Assembly (NCBI RefSeq): GCF_000350225.1
Contig: NW_005178758.1
Span: 236,575 to 300,574, forward strand
From: Chondrus crispus
Taxonomy: Eukaryota > Rhodophyta > Florideophyceae > Gigartinales > Gigartinaceae
Direction of reading: 5' to 3'
Length of the DNA: 64,000 nt
Below are positions 43,540 to 53,207 of this stretch, piece after piece. The notes beneath the pieces are model-generated. The model did not search any database and was not told where the DNA came from. It worked only from the letters and a program-made list of their open reading frames with translations. Positions within the stretch are counted from its first letter, which is position 1, and every line of letters starts with the position of its first letter. Position numbers and translations under genes: made by a program.

Positions 43540-44145
43540 CTAGACGGCGCGCCATGCTTGCTCATCAAACATCGTCCCGTCCATGTTTTCCAGACCAGCC
43601 ATTGACGTTTTCACTCTCTTCCCACAGCAATTACAAGAAACCTGCATTGGCCCTCTTTCCAGCTGCTCAGGTCGCAGCATGATGGAATTAAAACACGTCG
43701 GGCACGACACGTACGTGGTGATATCAGTGGTGTCGATGTTTTTGTCATCCAAAATGGGGTCGAGACGAGCCGCACGAGATTTCGTCGTCTTCGGGCGTGA
43801 GCGACCCGATTTGCGGGAGCTACTGGAACGGCGCGCTAAGCACGTCGGAGCTGTTCGAGTAAATGTTGCGAAGAGAAACGATGCTTTGAATCGGGGTTCT
43901 GCTGAAGGCGGAATCGCAGCTCGCGGCCTTGGTTGTTTTCGTTCTCGCAACTTCGAATTTACCGGCACTTCCACGAGTGTACCCATTTCGAGCTTCTCTG
44001 GGTCGTATCGGACGTCCAGACTGAACTTTCTCAACGAATTTCTGTAACTGCAAAGCCTTGAGAATCTCGTTCGGATACAGTAGTTCAGTATGCAAGCAGG
44101 GGAATAGACGGGGTTGGTCTCAGCCAATTTGACAATGGAAAACAT
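43540..44145 (-). CDS. Zinc-ribbon protein, unknown function
   Basis: The open frame extends to 44304, but the upstream part overlaps the opposite PET100-like exon, so I prefer the ATG at 44145 (201 residues); an ATG at 43986 is another candidate. The C-terminus carries VSCPTCFNSIM, about 20 residues, then VSCNCCGKR: two CxxC pairs forming a zinc ribbon. The middle is very basic (RSSSSRKSGRSRPKTTKSR), and the N-terminus could be an organelle signal. The C-terminus (ENMDGTMFDEQAW) is acidic. The family is not recognised. It is convergent with EPSP synthase and divergent from the PET100-like gene. Confidence 0.6.
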   Translation of the reverse strand: MFSIVKLAETNPVYSPACILNYCIRTRFSRLCSYRNSLRKFSLDVRYDPEKLEMGTLVEVPVNSKLRERKQPRPRAAIPPSAEPRFKASFLFATFTRTAPTCLARRSSSSRKSGRSRPKTTKSRAARLDPILDDKNIDTTDITTYVSCPTCFNSIMLRPEQLERGPMQVSCNCCGKRVKTSMAGLENMDGTMFDEQAWRAV

Positions 44146-44289
44146 CGAAAATAATTTTCGATTAAAATATTTGCGACTACAGTACAGAGTACACTTTGTC
44201 CCATGTTTTATCTTTGAGTGACTACAGTATGAAGAAAGACGCTGCACGAGGCAGCGGCAGGCAGTCTGAATTTCCGACAGCTCTTCGCC

Positions 44290-44650
44290 ATGGCAAGTGG
44301 ACATGCCGGTCGCCAGTGGCTTGAGGTCTTAAAGTTCACGATCTATGTCGCTACTCCGATTGCAGCGACAGTTTATTTGGGCACAGGCGCCTACCCGTAC
44401 CTGGAAAAAATGATCCACAAAGTAAGTCCTAGGTCTTGGTGAGCACCGGCTCGAATGCGACGCTATACAAATGATTCAGCTAACCACAAGTTCGCTCTTA
44501 CGAATGTTGCTACCCTTGACGTTCACAAAGACTGCGTACATCGTCTACCCGCCCGAGGGACCGACCCCCCCGAAGGGCAAGGCTGAAATTGAAAAAGCGC
44601 GAGAAGAGCTAAAGCAGAAACGCACTGCCGCATCAGATGATACGGCGTAG
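44290..44650 (+). CDS. PET100-like cytochrome c oxidase assembly protein
   Basis: Exon 1 is 44290-44421, ending AAA|GTAAGT. Exon 2 most likely starts at 44531, with CTAAC as branch point near 44480, giving 83 residues; an in-frame alternative acceptor at 44479 would add 17. The protein has WLEVLKFTIYVATPIAATV, a single membrane segment right after a short N-terminus, then TAYIVYPPEGPTPPKG and a charged helical tail. PET100 proteins of the inner mitochondrial membrane have the same layout ([LE]-x2-[KR]-x3-Y, one TM, then a YPPE motif) and help assemble complex IV. The size fits the family. Confidence 0.7.
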
Positions 44651-44886
44651 ATGGGTTACAAATTTCTATAAGGCGCAGGTTTATTTTCAACTGGGAGTAA
44701 CGCTGGGGTCATTAAAGAGACTAGCAGGCTTTTGTTCCAAACGCATCAGTTGAAATGTACAGCTGTCAAAGTCATAATTATGTACATTCGTCAAGTTGGG
44801 CATGTGGAAAGAGGTTTGCAATACTTTTAGAAACTATGAGAATAATGTCGTGAGAGATAGGCCCCTGCCGTGAAACATGAGGGGAG

Positions 44887-45405
44887 CTATGGCGGGTTAT
44901 ATCTTTGCCGAAATTCAAACTTGTTCGACGCAGCTTTCGTTGGGAACAACCATACTATCAGCAGCGGTTCATCGCCAACGTTTCGAAACGCATGTCGCGA
45001 GTGTGCAGCGATGTGAGCCATAGTTCCAACTTTCATCGGCTTGCTGTAGCCATTCTCATCGTAAACCAATCCCGAGCCCGCGCAAACGACGATAATTTCT
45101 TCTGTTGTATGCGAATGCGGAGGAACCCAAGCCCCTACTTCGATGCGCTCCAGCCCTGCGTGTAATGAGTTTGTGTTCACAGTTTCCCAGATTGTGCGGT
45201 TTGTGCGCGCGTCCTTGTCTAGGTTGAGTGCAGCTATCCCTGACAAGCCGGCCAGCGATACGACGTTGAATAAAGAGACTGGAGATGTTGGTTCTAGCGT
45301 CGCGGTATTGAACCAGTCCGTGAGCAGTGATACTGTCACAGTTGCGACACCTATAGCAAAGGATAAAAGTGTCCAACGGGGCAGCCTGTTATGCACGTCA
45401 TCCAT
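44887..45405 (-). CDS. Membrane-anchored cupin-domain protein
   Basis: The first true ATG is at 45405 (172 residues). Two hydrophobic segments (about 12-28 and 43-61) anchor the N-terminus. A single cupin domain follows: motif 1 as PPHSHTTEEIIVVCAGSG (metal-binding H97, H99 and a Glu at 102/103) and motif 2 with H138 in AAHSRHAFRN. Cupins bind a metal in a beta-barrel and may be enzymes or sensors. The substrate cannot be told from this sequence. The combination of two membrane helices and a cupin is less usual. Confidence 0.75.
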   Translation of the reverse strand: MDDVHNRLPRWTLLSFAIGVATVTVSLLTDWFNTATLEPTSPVSLFNVVSLAGLSGIAALNLDKDARTNRTIWETVNTNSLHAGLERIEVGAWVPPHSHTTEEIIVVCAGSGLVYDENGYSKPMKVGTMAHIAAHSRHAFRNVGDEPLLIVWLFPTKAASNKFEFRQRYNPP

Positions 45406-45606
45406 CACCAATGCTTTGACTAGAAACACAGAAACGCGTTGTCAATGTGCACCTTCCGCCAATCGGGATGGCTGCGAAGATTCGACAGGGTGTACGGGCA
45501 AGTAGAGTCCGAGACTTCGTCTCAGTTGCTCGTTGCAGAAACAATCCAGTTATGTTGTACCCAAGGGTACTCATACAAGGAAAACAAGACGTAGTTGTGC
45601 TTGCCA

Positions 45607-45859
45607 CTAGTGTCTATTGGACGGACGTTTTTGATCATGAGGATTTTTCCTGTCTGTCAGAGCATTAGAAAGACCCTCCTAAATACCGTGCATTCTAGGT
45701 GCCTTCAAGGGACTTGGACATTGTTTTTTACTCTTACTGTTACTGTTTCGCGGTAACTATGGCTTTCAGTTCTCCCTCTTTGCGCCAGAAACGGCGCGGC
45801 AAAAAAGCCTCATATGAGGCGAAATCCTCGAATGAGGCGCATTGTCCAATAGACACTAG
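45607..45859. mobile_element. 245-bp MITE related to the CTAG piggyBac-like group
   Basis: The body 45611-45855 has perfect 12-bp inverted ends TGTCTATTGGAC and is flanked by CTAG at 45607-45610 and 45856-45859. Inside the right end are CCTCATATGAGG and CCTCGAATGAGG, as in the 29-kb element. It encodes nothing and was probably moved by transposases of that group. Confidence 0.88.
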
Positions 45860-47362
45860 ACTACAGTATCTACAGTACCCTTGGTACCCTTGGTACAGCA
45901 CGGTATTCTACGCTTCTGACGGGTACCGGTACAGTACCTGGTCTTCGATCACCCCTTCAGATTTTTGGGGCGCAATGCATGACGTATGAGGAAAACAGCA
46001 ATTTTTATCCGCTTCATTTCTTGAGGCAGGCATTGATTTGTGGGTCTGTTACAGTATGAGGTCACCAATCGACAATGGGCTATCTATCACCAAGGGTAAG
46101 CTTTAGCCCTTGTCGCGTCTTCATCAAACAGGCAGATAGAGCGAGGCAACGGCACTTTTACTTCCTTACTGCGTATCTGCCAAGACGTCACGAGAGTTTT
46201 TCGAGATCATCAGAAGGGGCACTCTTAGAAAGCATTTCTCGGCATCCAGCACGGACATTTCGTGAAAGCGACATATTCACTTTTGATACAAAACAGCGGG
46301 AAGCCTCGCCTACATTTCCCTGAGTAGTTTCGAACTGAAAGTACTGGGATATGTGCTCCGCGGATTGCTGAAGTTGTAATATGCCTACAAAACGGTGGCT
46401 TCTTACAATGACACTGCATCCTCGTCGCGCCGTGGAACGGCGCCAGAAGACGTCACCGATGTCAGCAGTGTCCATGTCGATAGGCAAGGTGGTGTTGAAG
46501 GACATCGCGAGTGCCAATCTGCCACACCTCTTCAAAATTTAGAAACTATGCCTCTTTACATACTTCTGCAATCTGTTGCGATGTAGCATTCAATCTGAGG
46601 CGGCAAAACATGTCATGGATCGGGTGGTGACATTCTCTGCTAATTGGATTGAGCACGGGAGCAGCAATCTACATTCAATTGCCGGAGAGATTCCGCGAGA
46701 AGGGGCGAAGAACGACAAGGTACTGCAATGGAAATTGCAGTGCGGTCATTGAGTATTTTGGTGACTGTAGACTCTGATCCACTTTAACGGGCGCCCGAAC
46801 TTCGAAAGGATAGGAAACAGGCAGGTTCATAGAGTGGGATACCGTGTTCATTTACGACAGAGTAATGAATAAAGCTTCATAAATGACCTGCACACAAGAC
46901 TCCCCGCTAGGAACCTGAGGTTTCTATCCGTACAAGGAGGTTCATTTACGTTCGAGAGGCTGTTCTGAATCAGGAAAGGCTTTCAACATCCCGCAATATC
47001 CGAGGAGTGACTGTGTACTGAATCGATCATTGTGAGAAAACGGGAAAACATCTGTGGCACCCTGTGCCGCATCTACAGAACAGGATGAATCATTATTCTG
47101 AAATGCTCGTCCAGTTTAGCACTTCCTTGAGAGTGCTGTACACGCAAAGGTGGTCTGCGGCAGCGGGGTTGAGTGTTATATCGTTGAATTCAGCCTTACA
47201 GCTGGGATCAGATAGAGTACAGTAGAGAGGCATTTTCAGTTGTGGCGCTCAACGTCAACTACTCTTCAACACTGTCAAGGGTAGATCCATGACGGTGGCG
47301 AAACGGGGCGGCTCCTCTTTGCTTATGATGACGGGAAATTTCCTCTCTACACGGCTTTCAGT
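45860..47362. other. No recognised gene; promoter side of the histone deacetylase
   Basis: Tracts rich in TACAGTA and GGTACC words lie at 45862-45936. A minus frame at 46188-46535 (about 115 codons) has no domain. The last few hundred bases should contain the deacetylase promoter, but I see no clear element. Confidence 0.4.
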
Positions 47363-48701
47363 ATGCTTGATTCTCCTTCGCAGCCGGCAGCTCTCTACGT
47401 GCGACCACCAAGACGGTTCGAGTTTTTGAGCACGCTGTCCCCAATCTCACGGAGCAGAGATCGAGCATGTATAGTGCGCTGTCTTATAGATTCCAGCGAA
47501 CTAGATAATCAATGCACAGTAGTTGAAGCCCGAAAGGCGACGGTTGAGGAGCTGGCCCTGGCTCACTCCCACCGATACCTGAACCTGCTAGCGAGCATTG
47601 ACCGTCATCTATCGCCAGACTCTGCGTGCTGTCGCGACAGCAGTGAGGAAGAGTCCGACTGCGAAATGTTTGAAAGCACTGGCGATGACATTGCTGAACA
47701 ATTGGAAGAAGCGGGGCTCGTCGACGACTGCCCGGCATTTACCGGGATGTGGGAAATGGCGAGGTACACCGTAGGTGGGGCTGTTCTTGCGGCGGAACAT
47801 CTAGTTCGAGGGAGTGCGTCAGTGGCATGCTGGTTTGAAGGAGGCCGACATCACGCTGCATCGGATTCAGCACATGGATTCTGCTATGGTAAGGATACAC
47901 GCCTGTGTTGGCTGTTCACGATAGTATGTATCTACCGTCACTAACATTTCTCTGTCGCTATGTGTTCTCTCAAACCACAATGGACCAGTGAATGACATCG
48001 TGGTTGCTTGTAAGATCCTTTTGTTATGTCCTCGGATCAATAGAGTGTTCTACGTTGATATCGACGTTCACCATGGCGATGGAGTCGAAAACGCATTTTT
48101 GTTCACAAACACAGTCGCGACACTATCGTTTCACTTATGCGAAACAGGTTTTTACCCCAACACACCACGCCAAGTCTTTGCCACAAAGTCAGCTACAAAA
48201 TCGACAGCGATCCGCATTCCGCTGCGGCGCGGCATCAACAATGAAATGTACGCAAGGACGTTTACAGCATGCGTCGAGAAGGTCTACGCGCACTACCGCC
48301 CCGACGCGATCGTCCTGCAGTGCGGCGTCGACGGCGCCAGCGGGGATCCGCTCGGCGGTTTCAACCTGACCGGCGAGGCGTACGTGCGATGCGTCGAGCG
48401 GATCCTCTCGTACGATAAGCCCACGCTTATCCTCGGGGGTGGCGGATACAATGCTCCCAACGCGGCGAGAATCTGGACGGATGTGCTCGAGTGCTGCATT
48501 TTGGAGCGCGCGAAACCCTCACGGAGATCTGCAGAAGGAAGAGGTCAGGAACGGACGCGAGAAATTTGCACGACGGATGACTTCTTTGATCGGTACGGCC
48601 CGACTTTCTCGAGGGATGTTCAAGCGCAGAGGATGAACAACGAGAACAGCGACGAGGAGATTAACAATCTCATTCAGCAGCTGGAGCAAGGGCTGAGGTG
48701 A
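47363..48701 (+). CDS. Class I histone deacetylase, HDAC8-like
   Basis: Exons 47363-47888 and 47989-48701 join across a 100-bp GT-AG intron to give 412 residues. The enzyme removes acetyl groups from histone lysines using a zinc ion. Catalytic features are complete: GGRHHA (His 163-164), GFCYVND formed across the splice, VDIDVHHGDGVE (zinc ligands D201 and H203), GVDGASGDPLGGFNLT (ligand D290) and GGGGYN with Tyr 329. An acidic loop around residues 92-118 (SSEEESDCEMFE) is an insertion relative to the compact core. The short C-terminus lacks the long tail of HDAC1/2, which favours HDAC8-like. It ends 47 bp from the convergent uL29m gene. Confidence 0.93.
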
Positions 48702-48748
48702 AGACAAGTTGTACCTGAAAGGAGCGAGGGAAGCATCGATGTAATGAG

Positions 48749-49243
48749 TCAGGGAGTTCTCGTGACAACACCCTCTGGGCCATGGGCGGTCGGCTCTCCG
48801 AGAGCATCGGCCAAGCCGCGCGGTGCATCGCTCTCCTTCACCATGGCGTCTCTACCCTTCTTCGCCCTGAAAGCGCGGAGCCTTTCCCCCACGACGCCCT
48901 TGATCCTTGCCATGGATCTCTTCACCTTGTACAAATTGGACTGGCCGTTGACCCAGTGGCGGCCGTGCGATCGGCACCACTCCTTCTCTGTCAGTAATAT
49001 GTTGCGCTCCTTGAGGAGAATAAACCACAGGCGGTGCAGGTCGTCGTACGACTTAAGACGCAGCTCGGACGTGCGCCACGCACGGCCGTTGCGAGAGGCT
49101 CCCGCGCCGCCTTCGCCGTCGATGAATTGCATCACACCCTTTTGAGAGTCCAACGGGCGGGCGGGCTGTTCTGGTCGCGTCGCGAGGAGCCGACGGCGAC
49201 AGCTCATGACTTGGCGAGCCCGGAGCGCGAAGGTTCCTCTCAT
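48749..49243 (-). CDS. Mitochondrial ribosomal protein uL29m (MRP-L47 family)
   Basis: The 164-residue protein is part of the large subunit of the mitochondrial ribosome near the tunnel exit. Residues 1-30 are Arg rich with no acids, a mitochondrial presequence. The core (about 53-125) reads GRAWRTSELRLKSYDDLHRL, WFILLKERNILLTEKEW, then VKRSMARIKGVVGERLRAF, the diagnostic MRP-L47 pattern. The start is the ATG at 49243. It is convergent with the deacetylase and divergent from the PPR-like gene. Confidence 0.93.
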   Translation of the reverse strand: MRGTFALRARQVMSCRRRLLATRPEQPARPLDSQKGVMQFIDGEGGAGASRNGRAWRTSELRLKSYDDLHRLWFILLKERNILLTEKEWCRSHGRHWVNGQSNLYKVKRSMARIKGVVGERLRAFRAKKGRDAMVKESDAPRGLADALGEPTAHGPEGVVTRTP

Positions 49244-49671
49244 GTTGCTCAGATGTGTTTCACGTGTGCAGCGATCGGATGTGAGACGAAGGGGGGAGAG
49301 GTCGGCAGTGTTCTATCACAGGACAGAGGGGGGTTTGATGGTAACATGTTAGGAAGGTGCTCACAGCGGGGGGGTCAAACAGCGAGAATGACTTGATCGG
49401 TCACGAAACACAATGAACACTTGTCATATGACTACTTGTGGTGATGTCTATTTCGCCGTTTCTATTGGCCCTTGTCATCTGGTTGACCTCGTGATGTCAC
49501 GCGATCTTGTCACTGCGAATACGGCACGGCGGAAGGCAGAAGGCGGATGACGGCGACTGTTGGTTCACGTCCCAGTTGCTCACGGCATCGCCGCGAGCGG
49601 ATATCAACCACCATGGCAATCTGCGGCAATGCTGTTCCCCTTTCCTTGTCTTGACGATCCCAACCTCAACA

Positions 49672-51495
49672 ATGCGCCGCTTCGGCTCGCTGTTGCACCG
49701 AGCGGGCTGCCACGGCTCAACTTCCCGACTCTCAACCCCGCCCTTTCTTCGACACAAAACTCACTTCTGCTCCCTGACTACCCAATCCACCAGCACCCCT
49801 ACTATAGAAGCCTCCGATGACCGCCATCCCCCCGTCCCCCCTCGCCCGGTATCCCCTGCGCTCCAGAAGCGCGCCCGCCCCGCGCGCGTCACGGATCTCT
49901 ACGACGCCCTCATCTACGAGGATGGCGGCGCGACGGCGGCGAAGCCGTGGCGCAAGGTGATGGCGCTGCACGCGTCGGGCTCGCCGGTTTCCGAGTCGGA
50001 CTCGGACCTGCTCCGCGAGCGGCTCGAGGAGTGCCGGCAGTACGCGCACGGCGAGGAAGCCCTCGCCGTTCTGGACGACGTGCAGCGCATCGGCCGCATC
50101 CCGTCCGTCAGGGCCATCATCATGGCCATTGAGGCCTGCCTGCCCGCGGAAGAGTTTGCGCTCGCGGAAAACGCCCTCGCGCGAATCGAAAGCGTCCCCT
50201 TCGGGCATGCCGCTAGGAGCCCCAGGCTCGTCTCGTCGGCCCGCTCGCTGATCGCCGTCGCGTATACCGCCGTGCAGCAGCATGAGGATGCGCTGCGCGT
50301 CATGCAGTTTGACGACTTTGGCACGCTGGATTGGAAGCGCAAATACGTGCTCGGCGAAAAGCTGGACGAGCTCAAGTTGGGGCGCGACACGGTGGCGTGG
50401 GGGGTGCTGGTCAAGGCGCTGACGAAACTGGGTCATCCCGGGGTGGCCGTGGCCGTGGTCGACGTTGCTCTTGCGCGTGACGTTGGGTTGACAGATTCGC
50501 TGGTGCATCTCACAATCGACGCGTTGCGCGCGCTCGGCAGGCCGCGGCAGGCTGAGTGGCTTTTCGACGAAGCCGTGCAGAAGGGGCTGCAGCCGCGCGA
50601 GAGGACCGTAGCGTCGCTGTTGTTGACGCTGACGTCGAAGGCGGAGAAAAGGACATTGGATACGGCGCGGATTGAGCAGCTCGTGGATATGGTGCCGGAG
50701 CCGACGCCAAGGTTTAGAAATACGGCGCTGCTCGTGCTCACGGCTGCAGGATCGCTGCAGCGGTTCGAGAAGTTATTCAAGGATATTGCAGAGGAGGGCA
50801 CGCCATCGGAACATGCGTTCTCGGCGCTGATGGCGGGATATGAAAAGCATTTCAAGGTCGGATGGGAGTCCGGGGGAGCGGAGGAGGACACGACAAAGGC
50901 GAGAATGGCCGTCGCGGATCGGGTTGAGGAGCAGTGGGAGGCGTTTCTGCAGGCTTACGGGTCGTCAAAGCCAAGAAGCAAAGTGCTGAAACGGGTGCGT
51001 GGGGCGTTTCTCCATCGGTATTTGCGCGTTCAGACGATGTGTTTTAGACTGGGCAATGCGGTCGACGTGCTGAAACGAGTGGCGGACGGTGAAATTATTG
51101 GGCTAGAGGTGTCGGCTGGGCAGGTGAATGGAGTGCTGGGGGCTGTGGAGATGGCGTGCGATGTGCGTGAGATGAGGCGGGTGTTGGATGTCATGGAGAG
51201 CATTGGGGTTCGACATGATGTGCGGACGCTTACGTTTTGTGTAGGGACGCATTTGGGGGATGGGAATGTTGATGCGGCTCTGAAATTGGTGCGGAATGAG
51301 GCGCCGAGGCTGCTGGCGGGCGGGTATCAGGATGAGATGCTGAGACAGTATCACTGGGGTTTGTTTGAGCGAAGGCTTGATATGCTGCGCAGTGCTCTTG
51401 AAGAAGCTGGGGTGGGTAAGGTGAAGGACTTGGAGAGCTTTATCACACTTACACGGGCGAGGTTGTCGTCTCCTGAGGCATCAGTTTTGAAATAG
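49672..51495 (+). CDS. PPR-like helical-repeat protein, probably mitochondrial
   Basis: The open frame reaches upstream to 49507, but the first ATG is at 49672, giving 607 residues. The N-terminus (MRRFGSLLHRAGCHGS) is a good mitochondrial targeting sequence. The body is all helical, with degenerate 35-residue-like repeats, such as VAWGVLVKALTKLGHPGVAV followed by a DSLVHLTIDALRALGRPRQA unit and an ERTVASLLLTL unit. PPR proteins bind organelle RNA and act in its processing or translation. The pairing with a divergent mitoribosomal gene (428 bp between starts) suits that role. Repeats are weak, so the number and type are unsure. Confidence 0.75.
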   Translation: MRRFGSLLHRAGCHGSTSRLSTPPFLRHKTHFCSLTTQSTSTPTIEASDDRHPPVPPRPVSPALQKRARPARVTDLYDALIYEDGGATAAKPWRKVMALHASGSPVSESDSDLLRERLEECRQYAHGEEALAVLDDVQRIGRIPSVRAIIMAIEACLPAEEFALAENALARIESVPFGHAARSPRLVSSARSLIAVAYTAVQQHEDALRVMQFDDFGTLDWKRKYVLGEKLDELKLGRDTVAWGVLVKALTKLGHPGVAVAVVDVALARDVGLTDSLVHLTIDALRALGRPRQAEWLFDEAVQKGLQPRERTVASLLLTLTSKAEKRTLDTARIEQLVDMVPEPTPRFRNTALLVLTAAGSLQRFEKLFKDIAEEGTPSEHAFSALMAGYEKHFKVGWESGGAEEDTTKARMAVADRVEEQWEAFLQAYGSSKPRSKVLKRVRGAFLHRYLRVQTMCFRLGNAVDVLKRVADGEIIGLEVSAGQVNGVLGAVEMACDVREMRRVLDVMESIGVRHDVRTLTFCVGTHLGDGNVDAALKLVRNEAPRLLAGGYQDEMLRQYHWGLFERRLDMLRSALEEAGVGKVKDLESFITLTRARLSSPEASVLK

Positions 51496-52145
51496 ATGGT
51501 TGACTGTCGGAACGATAAAAGACGAGAAGGCTTTGTTGGTCTGTTTTCTTAGGGAACGCTCTCTATACTCAAGAAATAGACTGTATAATATATGTACTAT
51601 ACCCTACTCAGTCCACTCTAGGTGTGATTTGATGCCTTTCATCACTATGGAGTGCATACTGATGCAGTGCGCACTGGTGAAAGGCATCGATCACACCTCC
51701 CTGCCTCATGGAGCTACAATTGAAAGAAGGGGAGAGCAAGCGATGTTGTGCATATTTCGAAGAGCATCAGAAAAGCATGACTGTTGTATTACTGTAGAAC
51801 AGTTCAGAACCAAGATCCTGATGACAAAACGTGCAGCACTTTTCGCAGCCATGGTTAATTCGTCGAGACTGATGACGCATCGAAGATCCGGATTTGACAT
51901 GCTCATCTCGATGTGCTCGCCCATCTCGGAATGAGGGAGTAGCACAGCAAGGTATCGAAAAGTATTTTTTGGAAATTTTTCTAGCAAAGCGACCACCAAA
52001 AATTTGACCTCGGAGCTCCCAAGGCCGAAATGTAGGTTACACAGTGTGGGCCTCACACTGCCCATGACCAGCGCAATTCTGTCTTCGGCTCGCACCATTG
52101 TAGCTTCAGACCGAAGTTGAACGCTACTTTGCAACATCAAAAGCA
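51496..52145. other. No recognised gene; holds a hairpin at 51619-51698
   Basis: Downstream of the PPR-like gene. An imperfect hairpin has arms of about 22-26 nt (51619-51644 and 51677-51698) with a roughly 32-nt loop, about the size of a small-RNA precursor. A minus frame at 51706-52158 has no domain. Confidence 0.45.
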
Positions 52146-52702
52146 ATGACAGCCGCATTCATGACCGGCGCGGCCCTTCCCGCGCGCGCGGCGACCAACC
52201 GCCGCACCTGCCCGCGCATGTCCGAGCAGCTCTCTGCCGTGGACACGTATTTCCCGGTGTACCAGCGCAACCGCGCGCCAACAATCAAGTTCGACGGTGA
52301 GGCCGGCATCTCAGTGTCGATGGCCCCGATCAAGGCGTTTACAACAGCCAGCAAAGACGAGGCCCCGCTCTTCTCCTACGCAAACCCAGACGAGTTCGTC
52401 CCCAACAAGCCCGTGCCGCCGTCCGACCAGTCCTGGCCCTCCGGCGATGGCAGGGGCGTCTCCACGAAGGGCACGAGGGGCTCGTTCACCCAGCCGAACC
52501 TCAAGAAATATGGCCCGTTTCCGGACTTCTTTAAGGTACGTGTTGCGCGTTTTTGGAGGCGGTTGCGGCATGATGGTGGAGTGGATCATCGGATCGCTGA
52601 CTTTCTTTTTATGATTTAATTGCGCTGTTCGGGCGACTTTTTTTGTTCTTGCTTCATTCGTTCTACGACTGGGCTTGTGCGTAGAGGTCGTGCGACAGTT
52701 GA
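52146..52702 (+). CDS. Small probable plastid protein, unidentified
   Basis: Exon 1 is 52146-52535, ending AAG|GTACGT. The best acceptor follows a T-rich tract at 52684, giving a 6-codon second exon ending at 52702 and a 135-residue protein. Without splicing, the frame would run to 52619. The N-terminus (MTAAFMTGAALPARAATNRR) resembles a plastid transit peptide, with AxA before the cleavage region. The mature part is polar and Pro rich (VYQRNRAPTIKFDGEAG, PNKPVPPSDQSWPSGDG, NLKKYGPFPDFFK) with no membrane segment or known domain. It reads like a small soluble or lumen-side photosynthetic accessory protein, which is inference. Confidence 0.55.
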
Positions 52703-53207
52703 TTGGTAGTTGTATGGAACTGCGAAGGCGTAATGCTTTTTGGAGTAAAGGTTTAATAGTTTGATACTCACCTTTGCGCGGTGGTGTGACAAAAGAACGA
52801 GGCTACTGTTGATTAATTTTGCCTTGCGTAGCCCTTTCTCTTACAACCATGGCTAGGCAGTCGATGCCTTTATACAATCGCACGTAGGTAGTTGAATTCC
52901 TTGCCCCACCTCATCAGGGTGAGGCATCCAACGGCAGCATACACGTGTAGGGTTGGTGTAGAGATTGAGAATACTGTAGGTGGAAAACGGGGGTGAGTAA
53001 TTTCATTGAAATACGATCTCCGTCGGCGGTGTGTTTTGTGATCCCTCCAAATCGGCGCTCTTGCTTCGCATTCCCTTTTGCACGCGCCCGTACCCGGAGA
53101 TTGAGCCCAACGTTCTAAATCCCCTCCTGAGCTCACCTGCAGCCCCCCTCCCTCACCTCTTTCCCCTCTCACCCACGCCCCATCGCGACCCCGTCCGAGC
53201 GTGAGCG
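52703..53207. other. Intergenic; C/T-rich leader before the RHD3-like gene
   Basis: No gene seen. Positions 53143-53181 are C/T rich and end 27 nt before the next ATG, like the leader before EPSP synthase. Confidence 0.5.

Noticed and set aside
43820-44095. Alternative minus frame in the zinc-ribbon gene
   Set aside because: It is shorter, lacks the CxxC pairs and ends before them; no splice sites join it to the ribbon.
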